Shown here one piece after another: positions 1-7,382 of a stretch of 10,971 nt of DNA. The stretch comes from Verrucomicrobiia bacterium (GTDB lineage Bacteria; Verrucomicrobiota; Verrucomicrobiia; JABWAM01). Below the pieces are notes generated by a model that saw only the letters and a program-made list of their open reading frames with translations, did no database searches and had not been told where the DNA came from. Both the position numbers and the translations under genes were made by a program. Position 1 is the first letter of the stretch, and every line of letters begins with the position of its first letter. The DNA lies in assembly GCA_013360985.1 (NCBI GenBank), contig JABWAM010000064.1:1-10971 (forward strand). Direction: 5' to 3'.

Positions 1-1
1 C

Positions 2-574
2 AGCGCCGTCGAGATCGCCGCCGACGTCTCCGATCCGGCGGCGGCGCGCGCGATGATGGAAACGCTGCGCGCGCGCTGGGGCGGGCTCGATTTTCTCGTG
101 AACAATGCGGCGATCCTCCGCGATCGGACCATTGCGAAGATGAGCCTCGAGGAATGGAATTCCGTGATCGGCGTGAATCTTTCGGGGGTCTTTCATTGCT
201 GCAAGTTTGGGCTGGAGATCCTGCGCGAGGGCGGGGCGATCGTGAGCCTCGGGAGCATCGCTGCCCTTCAGGGGTTCTACGGCCAGGCGAACTACGCGGC
301 GGCCAAGGCGGGAGTCCAGGCGATGATGCGCGTGCTGAGCCGCGAGTGCGCCCGCCGCCGCATCCGCGTCAACGCGATCGCGCCCGGCGTGATCGAAACG
401 GCGATGGCCGCCGCGATCCCCGAGGCGGTGCGCGCCGAGATGCTCAAGGGCGTGCCTCTGGGACGCTTCGGCGATCCGTCGGAGATCGCGGATGTGGCGC
501 TCTTCCTCTGCTCGCCGCTCGCGTCATACGTGACGGGGCAGACGATCGAGGTCAACGGGGGCTGGCGCGGATGA
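2..574 (+). CDS. Short-chain dehydrogenase/reductase, FabG/PhaB-like (5' partial)
   Basis: NAD(P)H-dependent oxidoreductase of the classical SDR family, cut at its 5' end by the window; the reading frame is open from base 2, so the first methionine at 53 is internal. The N-terminal cofactor glycine motif lies outside. Visible landmarks are DVSD (which contacts the adenine ring in this family), NNAA at 101, a catalytic Ser in GSIA at 254, Tyr in YAAAK at 293 and Lys at 305. The Ser-to-Tyr distance of 13 residues is the one typical of FabG. The C-terminus ends in the usual GQTIEVNGGW. Its place in front of a CoA-transferase and a thiolase favours a 3-oxoacyl-CoA (acetoacetyl-CoA) reductase or 3-hydroxyacyl-CoA dehydrogenase over fatty-acid synthesis, but this is inferred from context. 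FabG, PhaB and 3-hydroxybutyrate dehydrogenase cannot be separated from the fragment. Confidence 0.93.
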   Translation, partial: SAVEIAADVSDPAAARAMMETLRARWGGLDFLVNNAAILRDRTIAKMSLEEWNSVIGVNLSGVFHCCKFGLEILREGGAIVSLGSIAALQGFYGQANYAAAKAGVQAMMRVLSRECARRRIRVNAIAPGVIETAMAAAIPEAVRAEMLKGVPLGRFGDPSEIADVALFLCSPLASYVTGQTIEVNGGWRG

Positions 575-2097
575 GGGGCGCGGCGCGGATCGTTTCGGCG
601 GCGGAAGCGGCGGCGGCGATCCCGGCGGGCGCCACGCTGGCGGTGGGCGGTTTTGTCGGGTCGGGGCATCCGGAGCTGCTCACGGCGGCCCTTGAAAAAC
701 GATTTCTGGAGAGCGGCGCGCCGCGCGATCTGACGTTGATCTATGCGGCGGGACAGGGAGATCGCGATCGCCGCGGCCTGAATCATCTCGCGCACGAAGG
801 CATGGTGAAACGCGTCGTCGGCGGACACTGGAACCTCGCGCCCTCCCTGGGGAAGCTCGCGTTGGAGAATCGGATCGAGGCGTACAACCTTCCGCAGGGC
901 GTCGTCTGCGTGCTCTTCCGCGAGATCGCCGCGAAACGCCCCGGCGTGATCACGCGCGTCGGGATGAACACGCTGGTGGATCCGAAGAACGGCGGAGGAC
1001 GGATGAACGCCCGAACGGTCGAGCCCCTCGTCGAGCGCGTCGCCCTCGGCGGCGAGGAATGGCTGTGGTATCGCGCCATGCCGATCCACGTCGGGCTCAT
1101 CCGCGGCAGCAGCGCCGACCGCCGCGGCAACGTCGCCTTCGAGCGCGAAGCCTTGATTGGCGAGGCGTTGCCCATCGCGCAGGCCGCGCGCAATTTCGGC
1201 GGGATCGTCATCGTCCAGGTCGAACGCCTCGTCGAACGTCATCCCGATCCCAAGGCGGTGCGCATCCCCGGCGTCCTCGTGGATTATCTCGTCGTTTCCG
1301 AAGGCGAAGGCCATGATCAAACGTTCGCGGAACGCTTCAACGAGGCGTACGTTCGCTCCGGGCCGCCGGCCGCGGGGCTGCCGCCGCTTCCCTTTTCCGA
1401 GCGCAAGATCATTGCCCGCCGCGCGTTGGCCGAGATCGCCAAGGGAGACGTCGTCAATCTCGGCATCGGCCTTCCCGAGGCGGTGGCGGCGGTCGCCGCG
1501 GAAGAAGGGCGCCTCGAGGATTTTACGCTGACGGTCGAGAGCGGCCCGATCGGCGGGATCCCCGCGGGCGGCCTCAGCTTCGGCTGCAGCGCGTGGCCGG
1601 AGGCGGTGGTGGATCAGCCCGCGCAGTTCGATTTCTACGATGGCGGCGGGCTTGATTTCGCCGCGCTGGGCGCGGTCGAGGTGGACGCCGAGGGGAACGT
1701 CAACGTTGCGAGTTTCGCGGGACGTTTCGCGGGCGTGGGCGGCTTCGTCAACATCAGCCAGAGCGCCAAGCGCCTCGTCTTTTGCCTCACGTTTCGCGCG
1801 GGCGATCTCGCCGTGGAGGTCGAGGAGGGACGCCTGCGGATCGTGAAGGAGGGGCGGCATCCGAAATGGGTGAAGCGCGTCGCCCAGGTCAGTTTCCACG
1901 GGCCCACGGCGCTCGCGCGGGGGCAGCAGGTCCTTTACGTGACCGAACGCGCGGTCTTCGCGTTGACCTCGCGCGGCTTGGAGCTGCGCGAAGTCGCGCC
2001 GGGCGTGGATCTCAAGTCTTCGGTGCTCGATCTCATGGATTTCGCGCCGCAGGTCGGCGACCCGAAGCCGATGCCCGCCGCCTGCTTTCGGAAGTGA
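571..2097 (+). CDS. Acyl-CoA:acetate/propionate CoA-transferase, fused alpha-beta type (YdiF/Pct-like)
   Basis: Family I CoA-transferase of 508 residues that moves CoA between short acyl-CoAs and free carboxylates, in the cytoplasm. Both halves of the enzyme are on one chain: an N-terminal alpha-like domain with GGFVGSGHPELL and a later VGMNTLVDPKNGGG stretch, then a beta-like domain beginning near FSERKIIARRAL. The catalytic glutamate is expected in the family motif E-S/P-G-x-IGG; here it is Glu323 in TVESGPIGG, almost the same position as Glu324 of the clostridial propionate CoA-transferase. Length fits the family. The ATG at 571 overlaps the stop of the SDR gene as ATGA, which points to translational coupling and decides the start, although the same frame is open further upstream. 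No clear Shine-Dalgarno site precedes it. Exact substrates (acetate, propionate, butyrate, acetoacetate) cannot be read from sequence. Confidence 0.95.
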   Translation: MRGAARIVSAAEAAAAIPAGATLAVGGFVGSGHPELLTAALEKRFLESGAPRDLTLIYAAGQGDRDRRGLNHLAHEGMVKRVVGGHWNLAPSLGKLALENRIEAYNLPQGVVCVLFREIAAKRPGVITRVGMNTLVDPKNGGGRMNARTVEPLVERVALGGEEWLWYRAMPIHVGLIRGSSADRRGNVAFEREALIGEALPIAQAARNFGGIVIVQVERLVERHPDPKAVRIPGVLVDYLVVSEGEGHDQTFAERFNEAYVRSGPPAAGLPPLPFSERKIIARRALAEIAKGDVVNLGIGLPEAVAAVAAEEGRLEDFTLTVESGPIGGIPAGGLSFGCSAWPEAVVDQPAQFDFYDGGGLDFAALGAVEVDAEGNVNVASFAGRFAGVGGFVNISQSAKRLVFCLTFRAGDLAVEVEEGRLRIVKEGRHPKWVKRVAQVSFHGPTALARGQQVLYVTERAVFALTSRGLELREVAPGVDLKSSVLDLMDFAPQVGDPKPMPAACFRK

Positions 2098-2110
2098 CCC
2101 CTCCGTTTCC

Positions 2111-3277
2111 ATGAAATTCGATCATCCCGTTTTTCTCATTGCCGCGGCGCGCACCCCGATCGGTCGGTTCGGCGGCGCGATGCGCGCAATCGGCCCGGTG
2201 GATCTCGCCGCGCAGACCGCGAAATCGTTTCTCACGCCGTCGCTCGCGGCGCGCGTCGGCGCGGTGGTCCTCGGTCAGGTGCTCCAGGCGGGGAGCGGGA
2301 TGAACGTCGCCCGACAGGTGGGGCTGCGGACGGGGATCCCGCAGACGACGCCCGCGTTTACGGTCAACATGGTCTGCGCCTCGGGCTTGAAGGCCGTCGC
2401 CCTTGCCGCGTCCGCGATTCAGGAGGGCGAAGCGGAACTCGCGCTGGCGGGCGGCGTCGAGTCCATGAGCCGCGCGCCGCATTATGCGTGGGGGATGCGC
2501 TGGGGACACAAACTCGGCGACGCGGCGTTGGCCGACGCGATTTTTGCCGACGGCTTGACCGATCCCGTGCTGGGCCTTCCGATGGGTGAGACGGCCGAAC
2601 GGCTCGCGGAACGCTTCAGGATCTCGCGCGAGGAACAGGATGCGTTCGCCCTCGAGAGCCAGCGGCGCGCGGAAGCCGCGCGCGCCGCGTTCGCGCGCGA
2701 GATGGTTCCCGTCGTCGGAGAAAAGGAGACCGTCGCGCGCGATGAGCATCCGCGTCCCGACACGACGCGCGCGAAACTCGCCCAGCTCAAGCCCGCCTTT
2801 CGGAAGGAGGGCGCCGTGACGGCGGGGAACTCCTCCGGCATCAACGACGGCGCCGCGCTGGTCTTGCTCGCGGGGAGAACGCTGATCGCGAAAGAGGGGG
2901 TGAAACCGCGCGCGCGCGTCGTCGCCTGCGCGTCGGTGGGGTGCGATCCCGAACTCATGGGGATCGGTCCGGTCGGGGCGATCCGCGCCCTGATCGAGGA
3001 GACCGGCTGGCGTCTCGATGCCGTGGACGCCTTCGAGATCAACGAGGCCTTCGCAGCGCAGACCCTCGCCTGCGCGCGGGAGTTGGGTCTCCCGATGGAG
3101 AAACTCAACCGCCGCGGCGGGGCGATCGCCCTCGGGCATCCGATCGGCTGCAGCGGGGCGCGCGTGCTCGTCACGCTGCTGCATCTGATGGAAGACCTCC
3201 GCCTGCGGCGGGGGATCGCCGCGCTCTGCGCGGGGGGCGGCATGGGGATCGCGATGGCGATCGAGCGGGAGGGATAA
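2111..3277 (+). CDS. Thiolase (acetyl-CoA C-acetyltransferase family)
   Basis: Condenses or cleaves 3-oxoacyl-CoA; 388 residues, normal for the biosynthetic/degradative thiolase family. All catalytic elements are present: the acylated Cys89 in VNMVCASGLK, Asn311 in NEAFAAQ, His343 in ALGHPIGCSGAR, and Cys373 in CAGGGMG. The N-terminus FLIAAARTPIGRFGG fits the family directly after the ATG, so 2111 is secure. It lies 13 nt after the CoA-transferase stop and closes the + strand cassette. With the SDR and the CoA-transferase it would make or break acetoacetyl-CoA (ketone-body, polyhydroxybutyrate or short-chain fatty acid metabolism); no PHA synthase, enoyl-CoA hydratase or acyl-CoA dehydrogenase is in view, so direction is open. 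The pre-start leader CTCCGTTTCC contains CCTCC, which resembles the 16S tail itself and not a Shine-Dalgarno site. Confidence 0.96.
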   Translation: MKFDHPVFLIAAARTPIGRFGGAMRAIGPVDLAAQTAKSFLTPSLAARVGAVVLGQVLQAGSGMNVARQVGLRTGIPQTTPAFTVNMVCASGLKAVALAASAIQEGEAELALAGGVESMSRAPHYAWGMRWGHKLGDAALADAIFADGLTDPVLGLPMGETAERLAERFRISREEQDAFALESQRRAEAARAAFAREMVPVVGEKETVARDEHPRPDTTRAKLAQLKPAFRKEGAVTAGNSSGINDGAALVLLAGRTLIAKEGVKPRARVVACASVGCDPELMGIGPVGAIRALIEETGWRLDAVDAFEINEAFAAQTLACARELGLPMEKLNRRGGAIALGHPIGCSGARVLVTLLHLMEDLRLRRGIAALCAGGGMGIAMAIEREG

Positions 3278-3278
3278 G

Positions 3279-3298
3279 GCGACGGGCGCTCGCGTCGC
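3279..3298. terminator. Short GC hairpin between convergent genes (weak terminator candidate)
   Basis: GCGACG at 3279-3284 is the perfect inverse of CGTCGC at 3293-3298 with an 8-nt loop, starting 2 nt after the thiolase stop and ending 10 nt before the end of the opposing glycosyltransferase gene. There is no T tract on either strand, so it is not a standard intrinsic terminator. Its place between two converging genes is the main argument for a role. Confidence 0.25.
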
Positions 3299-3308
3299 GC
3301 GGCGCTGG

Positions 3309-4448
3309 TCATCCGCGCGGCGGAGGGGTGTCCACGCGGAGGATCGTTTCCACCGCATCGACCACCCATTCGACAGGAAGCTTGCGGATGCAGGCGAAAT
3401 CGAGGTTTGCGGGGCACGCGAGGTCCGACGACGTATGATAGAAGCATGGGCTGCACGACATGGGCTGACGCACCACGACGGCTCGTCCGCCCCAGGGACC
3501 GCTTCGGCCGGGGTTCGTCGGGCCAAAGAGCGCCACGGTGGGAACCTTCATGGCGACCGCCACGTGGAGAAGCCCGGAATCGTTGGTCACCACCGCCCGG
3601 CAACGTCGCATCACTTCAGCAATGACGCGCACCGAAAGGTTTTCGAGCACGCGCGCGCGCCCTTCGAGGAGGGCGGCGAGACGGCGGGAGTCTTCCGCGT
3701 CGTCATATCCGCAAAAGATGAAATAGCGCAGTCCGGGATATTTTTTTTCGAGATGTTTCACCAGGGAGGCAAAGCGTTCCACTGGCCAGCATTTGCGATG
3801 CATCTGTTTGATCCGGCTGCTGGAGATATGAAGCCCGATCCATCCCTCCGTGGCGCCGTCGCGGGCTTCGAGATATTTCTCCGCAGCGTCGCGGTCGGCG
3901 GGAGTCGTCGGGAGCGCCAGCGGAGGATGGCCGGGACCCATTTTTGTGCGCAGGCGTCCAGTGAGGAGTTCCACGAGGGCAAGGTTGTGCTCGGCGTTGT
4001 GCACGTCATCGCGATGCGCGAGGAGCTGCGTGTTGAGGAAATCCAGATTGAGGCGGCTCTGCTGCAGGTATCGGAATCCCGCGCGATGCGGCGCGCCACT
4101 CAGCCAGGCGAGGAGGTTGTAGTGCATGCGATTTCCCGGGCAGGGCAAAAGGACGAGATCGAACTTCTCGCGTCGCAGCGCGAGGATCTGCCGAACGACC
4201 TCGGCAACGCCCAGGCGAAGGAGAGGCGCAAAACGCACTTCATCCAGATCGCGATGGTGTTCCAACGCCTCGCGCTCCGTTTCGCGCACGGTCAGCGCGA
4301 CGAGGCGTGTGCGCGGCCATGTTTCGCGCAAGAGGCGCAGCGCCGGCGTGAACATCAGGGTATCCCCCAAGCCCGACGCGAGGACGATCAGCGTTTTTCC
4401 CGGTTCCTCGGGGATCGCCGGCCCCATGATGCGCGTGCCGAGGGGCAT
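3309..4448 (-). CDS. Family 9 glycosyltransferase (ADP-heptose:LPS heptosyltransferase-like)
   Basis: GT-B fold glycosyltransferase of 379 residues, of the GT9 family that adds ADP-activated heptose to the lipopolysaccharide inner core at the cytoplasmic face of the inner membrane. The N-terminus has TLIVLASGLGDTLMFTPAL; Asp29 in GLGDT matches the catalytic Asp of WaaC/WaaF-type enzymes. The C-terminal domain has VTNDSGLLHVA followed by VALFGPTNP, the nucleotide-sugar site, and then a cysteine-rich tail CSPCFYH..C....C frequent in this family. The frame is open beyond 4448, but the extra residues would run into the M20 gene and are Arg/Gly-rich, so the ATG at 4448 is preferred; ATG at 4427 is an alternative. 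It follows the M20 gene by 14 nt with no Shine-Dalgarno site, its leader being CTCCGTTCCC. Donor and acceptor sugars are not established. Confidence 0.9.
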   Translation of the reverse strand: MPLGTRIMGPAIPEEPGKTLIVLASGLGDTLMFTPALRLLRETWPRTRLVALTVRETEREALEHHRDLDEVRFAPLLRLGVAEVVRQILALRREKFDLVLLPCPGNRMHYNLLAWLSGAPHRAGFRYLQQSRLNLDFLNTQLLAHRDDVHNAEHNLALVELLTGRLRTKMGPGHPPLALPTTPADRDAAEKYLEARDGATEGWIGLHISSSRIKQMHRKCWPVERFASLVKHLEKKYPGLRYFIFCGYDDAEDSRRLAALLEGRARVLENLSVRVIAEVMRRCRAVVTNDSGLLHVAVAMKVPTVALFGPTNPGRSGPWGGRAVVVRQPMSCSPCFYHTSSDLACPANLDFACIRKLPVEWVVDAVETILRVDTPPPRG

Positions 4449-4462
4449 GGGAACGGAGCGTG

Positions 4463-5620
4463 TTACGGCAGAGCGGCGAACCAGCGAGAGAATACCTCCA
4501 CTCCGCGCTCCACCTCCGCCGCCTCGATGAATTCGTCTTTCGTGTGGGCCTGCTGGATCGAGCCCGGGCCGAAGGCGATGGCAGGCACGCCGTATTTCGC
4601 CATTGTCGAACAATCGGCGAACCAAGAGGCCGAGGCGAGATGCGCGCGCCGCGCCGCGGCGGGCTTCCCCTTTCCGCCCAGCGCGTCCACCAAGCGTTCA
4701 ATCCACGGATTCTCCGACGGGGTGTCGAGCCCGAGGCGGTTCGAGACGACGTCGATCTCGAAATCGGGGAGGGCCGCACGAACGCGCGCGAGGATTTCCG
4801 CGTGGGATTCCTGCGGGAGCGAGCGATGGTCCACTTCGAACTCGCAGAGGTCGGGAATAATGTTCACCTTTTGTCCGCCGCGGATCGTTGTCACGCTGAA
4901 CCCGCTCGGAGTCAGCGTCGGATCCCGCAAGTCGGCGTAGAAGGTCGGCAGCTCCCTTTCCACGTAATCGAGCGCGCGGCGGATCTTGAGGATTGCGTTG
5001 TCACCCAGTTCGGGGCGCGAGGCGTGCGCCGAACGCCCCCGCGCGCGGACGCGGAACCAGAGGGATCCCTTGTGGCGATGGACGACCTTCAAGTCGGTCG
5101 GTTCGCCGGCGATTCCGAAGTCCGGACGAACGCCGCGCCGCGCGAAAAAGTCCGATTTCATCAAGAACTCGATTCCGTCGTTGCCGCTCTCTTCGCCCAT
5201 CAACCCGAGGAACCAGAGATCGGTCTCGGACGGCCGCCGCTTCGATTCGACGAGGCGCCGCAGGGCTTCAAGCATCGCGGCCATGGGGCCTTTGGTGTCG
5301 CAAGCGCCGCGTCCCCAGACGCGTCCGTCGCGGAGTTCGCCCGAGAACGGCGCGATGCTCATGCCCGCGACGCTTACCGTGTCGAGATGCGGGCCGAGCA
5401 ACAGGTGTTTCCGGGAATGCGTCGAGCGCAGGCGGCCGATGACGTTCGGGCGTCCTTCTTCGACGAATTGCAGCTCGACCTCCATCCCGAGCGCGACGAG
5501 AAAATCGCCCACGAATTTCGCCATTTCTCCTTCGCCGGTGTGCGCGGTTCCGGCGTCGCCCTGCGGATTCACGCTCGGGATGCGGACCATTTCCTGGAGG
5601 AGTTCGAGGACGCGGGACAT
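4463..5620 (-). CDS. M20-family amidohydrolase (ArgE/DapE-like deacylase or peptidase)
   Basis: Cytoplasmic dinuclear zinc hydrolase of the ArgE/DapE/CPG2 (M20) group, 385 residues from the ATG at 5620. Expected metal and catalytic residues are all visible: His78 and Asp80 in GPHLDTV, Asp108 in GRGACDTKGP, catalytic Glu143 next to Glu144 in GEESGNDG, Glu173 in AGEPTD, and His359 in QQAHTKDE. The dimerisation insert (GRSAHASRPELGDNAI) lies between. The frame remains open up to 5704, but those 28 residues are not family-like, whereas MSRVLELLQEMVRIPSVNP is the usual beginning. Substrate could be N-acetyl-ornithine, N-succinyl-diaminopimelate or another N-acyl amino acid or dipeptide; no arginine or lysine genes nearby decide this. 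The leader TCTTTTTCCT is pyrimidine-rich and lacks a Shine-Dalgarno site. Confidence 0.93.
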   Translation of the reverse strand: MSRVLELLQEMVRIPSVNPQGDAGTAHTGEGEMAKFVGDFLVALGMEVELQFVEEGRPNVIGRLRSTHSRKHLLLGPHLDTVSVAGMSIAPFSGELRDGRVWGRGACDTKGPMAAMLEALRRLVESKRRPSETDLWFLGLMGEESGNDGIEFLMKSDFFARRGVRPDFGIAGEPTDLKVVHRHKGSLWFRVRARGRSAHASRPELGDNAILKIRRALDYVERELPTFYADLRDPTLTPSGFSVTTIRGGQKVNIIPDLCEFEVDHRSLPQESHAEILARVRAALPDFEIDVVSNRLGLDTPSENPWIERLVDALGGKGKPAAARRAHLASASWFADCSTMAKYGVPAIAFGPGSIQQAHTKDEFIEAAEVERGVEVFSRWFAALP

Positions 5621-5800
5621 AGGAAAAAGAGTGTGAAATACGGGGCGGCACGCGAAAATGCGCCAACGCCCGCCGAATCTGGCATCCGGTTCCGACGAAA
5701 GCAAGAGACGGCGTGCGGAGGCAACCCGGACGGCGCCTTCGCGCGTTGAATCTTTTCAATGAACTCTTGACGCCAAGATTTCCCTACGCCGCAGGACCTC
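5621..5800. promoter_or_regulatory. Divergent spacer between the M20 and HemW-like genes
   Basis: This 180-bp gene-free stretch separates two genes that point away from each other, so it must hold promoters for both unless transcription comes from further away. It contains a small inverted repeat, TTGAA-TCTT-TTCAA, near 5749-5762 and a TTGACG at 5767-5772, which overlaps the stop codon (5768-5770) upstream of hemW. I see no convincing -10 box at the right distance from TTGACG, so no specific promoter is claimed. Confidence 0.4.
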
Positions 5801-7018
5801 GTGAATCTCTATCTCCACATCCCGTTCTGCCCGCGGATTTGCCCCTATTGCGCGTTCCCCGTGGTTCGCGTGGACAAGGCGCTTGCCGCCGCGTTCGCGC
5901 CGCGGTTGCTCGCGGAATGGGAGCGTCGCCGCCGGGGGAGAAGTTTTTCCACCGTCTATTTTGGCGGCGGAACGCCGACGGCCCTTTCCGAGAGAGACCT
6001 CGAACGGATCCTGCCTCCCGTCCTGGCGGCCGCGGCGCCGGGCGCGGAGGTTACCATGGAGTGCAATCCTTCGACGCTTTCCGACGCGAAGGCGCGTCGG
6101 CTGCGCGCGCTGGGCGTGAATCGCCTCTCGATTGGCGCGCAGGCGTTCGATCCTGCGGTGCTCCGCGTCCTTGGACGCGCGCATGCGCCCGCCGGCATCC
6201 GCGCGTGCGTCGAGAGCGCGCGGCGCGCCGAGTTCGCCCAGATCAATCTCGATCTCATCTTCGGCGTGCCGGGGCAGACGGAAGCCGCATGGGAAACCAC
6301 CCTTCGCGCCGCGCTCGAACTCGAGCCCGAGCATCTCTCCTGCTACGGCCTCACCTACGAAGGGGACACGGAATTCTTTCGCCGCTTCCAACGCGGCGAG
6401 ATGAAGCCCGCGCCCGAAGTCGAGCGGCGGATGTTCGCGCTCGCCGAGGATCTTCTCGGCGACGCGGGGTTCGTTCATTACGAAATTTCGAACTATGCGC
6501 GTCCCGGCGCCGAGTGCCGCCACAACCTCGACGGCTGGAGCGGACGCGATTATCTCGGGATCGGGCCGGGGGCAGTTTCGACGGAACGACTCACGCCTTT
6601 CGAGGCGCCTGGTTCCGAGCGCGCGCGGGCGGCGGCCGCCGATCCTGGAGGCCGAAATTCCGCGGAGGAACCGTTCCGTCGAGGGGCCGAGGGGAGGCCG
6701 CCGCGGGAGTTCCGGGAAATCGTCGCGAGGCGTCTTCGCAACGGACCGATCTCCGCCGAGGGCGTCTGGGAAATCGCGGAACGCGAGGAGCTTGCGCGCG
6801 CGACCCTGGCCTCGGAACGGATCGCGCTCGGCCTGCGCACCCGCCGGGGCGTGGAGGAGGAGGCTTTCGCGCGCGACTTCGGGTTTTCCCTCCGGACGCG
6901 CTGGGCGACGGAGATCGCGCGCCTCGTCGAGGAAGGGTTCGCGCAGCCCGCGCCGCCTCTGCGCCTCACGCGCAAAGGCTGGCTGGTCGCTGACGAGATC
7001 GCCCAGATGTTCCTGTGA
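5801..7018 (+). CDS. hemW: HemW-like radical SAM protein (oxygen-independent coproporphyrinogen oxidase family)
   Basis: Radical SAM protein of 405 residues in the HemW group, heme-binding proteins thought to deliver heme and often misnamed HemN. The 4Fe-4S/SAM motif is CPRICPYC with Cys10, Cys14, Cys17, followed by Phe19; HemN proper has a fourth Cys there. Further family blocks are VYFGGGTPTAL, MECNPSTL, RLSIGAQAFDPAVLRVLGR, INLDLIFGVPGQTEAAW, LSCYGLTYEGDTEF and HYEISNYARPG, then a C-terminal HemN-type winged region ending GWLVADEIAQMFL. The start is forced: an in-frame TGA lies at 5768-5770 and GTG at 5801 is the only start codon before the conserved LYLHIPFC. AGGA sits 4 nt upstream of it. 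Two normally conserved spots differ: HNLDGW at 241-246 (family HNxxYW) and GPGAVS at 255-260 (usually GAGAHS). Confidence 0.93.
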   Translation: MNLYLHIPFCPRICPYCAFPVVRVDKALAAAFAPRLLAEWERRRRGRSFSTVYFGGGTPTALSERDLERILPPVLAAAAPGAEVTMECNPSTLSDAKARRLRALGVNRLSIGAQAFDPAVLRVLGRAHAPAGIRACVESARRAEFAQINLDLIFGVPGQTEAAWETTLRAALELEPEHLSCYGLTYEGDTEFFRRFQRGEMKPAPEVERRMFALAEDLLGDAGFVHYEISNYARPGAECRHNLDGWSGRDYLGIGPGAVSTERLTPFEAPGSERARAAAADPGGRNSAEEPFRRGAEGRPPREFREIVARRLRNGPISAEGVWEIAEREELARATLASERIALGLRTRRGVEEEAFARDFGFSLRTRWATEIARLVEEGFAQPAPPLRLTRKGWLVADEIAQMFL

Positions 7019-7168
7019 GGAAGCGAAGTGGTTGTCGAGGCGGATCGTTCCTGGCGCCCAAATCCACGGATAAGCTCCATTTTCAGAGAGCTCCTTTCAT
7101 CATCATCCATCGAGGATCGGAGGGATGGGCGTGTCGAGATTCCAGACTCCTCACAAGAGGGGTGTGAC

Positions 7169-7198
7169 GGCTCGGCCGGCGGCCTCGCCCTACCTTTT
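7169..7198 (+). terminator. Candidate intrinsic terminator after hemW
   Basis: GGCTCGGCC (7169-7177), loop GGC, then GGCCTCGCC (7181-7189) forms a stem of 4 plus 3 base pairs with a 2x2 internal mismatch, and a CTTTT run follows at 7194-7198. It lies 150 nt after the hemW stop. The interrupted stem and short T run keep confidence low. Confidence 0.35.
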
Positions 7199-7215
7199 CA
7201 CAGTCCATGCTTGAG

Positions 7216-7266
7216 AAAAATCCGCTCGGTCGCGAAGCGAGGGAGGGCGCCGCCGCCGGCGGCGCC
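7216..7266 (-). terminator. Candidate terminator region for the - strand helicase transcript
   Basis: A perfect 9-bp inverted repeat, GGCGCCGCC (7246-7254) and GGCGGCGCC (7258-7266) with a 3-nt loop, is followed on the - strand by about 25 nt and then TTTTT at 7220-7216. A second weak 4-bp stem (7223-7226 with 7236-7239) sits directly before that T run. The strong stem is too far from the T run for a textbook intrinsic terminator, but the set lies 117 nt beyond the last - strand gene. Confidence 0.35.
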
Positions 7267-7382
7267 GTCGCAGCGGCTGAAACACCACACATTGTGAAGG
7301 CGCCACGCGATTCTCGATCAAGGATGGACTCTCTCGTTTCTTACGCGTGGATTTGGGTTCCTGGCGCGGGGTCTGGCGTCGC

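Larger units (their letters stand above)
7019..7382. other. Gene-free stretch between convergent genes
   Basis: About 360 bases lie between the hemW stop and the stop of the 88-residue protein on the other strand. Short open frames exist on both strands, but their products are low in complexity, have no family resemblance and lack ribosome binding sites. The stretch holds several GC hairpins, a T4 run on the + strand and a T5 run on the - strand, which fits a double transcription stop zone. No tRNA, array or repeat copy was recognised. Confidence 0.5.

Noticed and set aside
292..2112. A 606-residue open frame on the - strand opposite the SDR and CoA-transferase genes
   Set aside because: It is antisense to two genes with intact catalytic motifs, its product is Arg/Ala/His-rich with no family resemblance, and such long antisense frames are common in high-GC DNA.
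2033..3526. A 497-residue open frame on the - strand opposite the thiolase
   Set aside because: Shadow of the thiolase with skewed composition and no motifs; it also runs across the end of the glycosyltransferase gene in the wrong frame.
3435..5749. Long + strand open frames (about 430-500 residues) opposite the glycosyltransferase and M20 genes
   Set aside because: Both - strand genes carry full sets of family residues; the + strand products show no recognisable domain and are explained by GC-rich codon structure.
7019..7382. Possible RNA gene or short coding genes in the gap
   Set aside because: No tRNA-like cloverleaf, no conserved ribozyme or riboswitch core, and the short frames lack ribosome binding sites and plausible composition.
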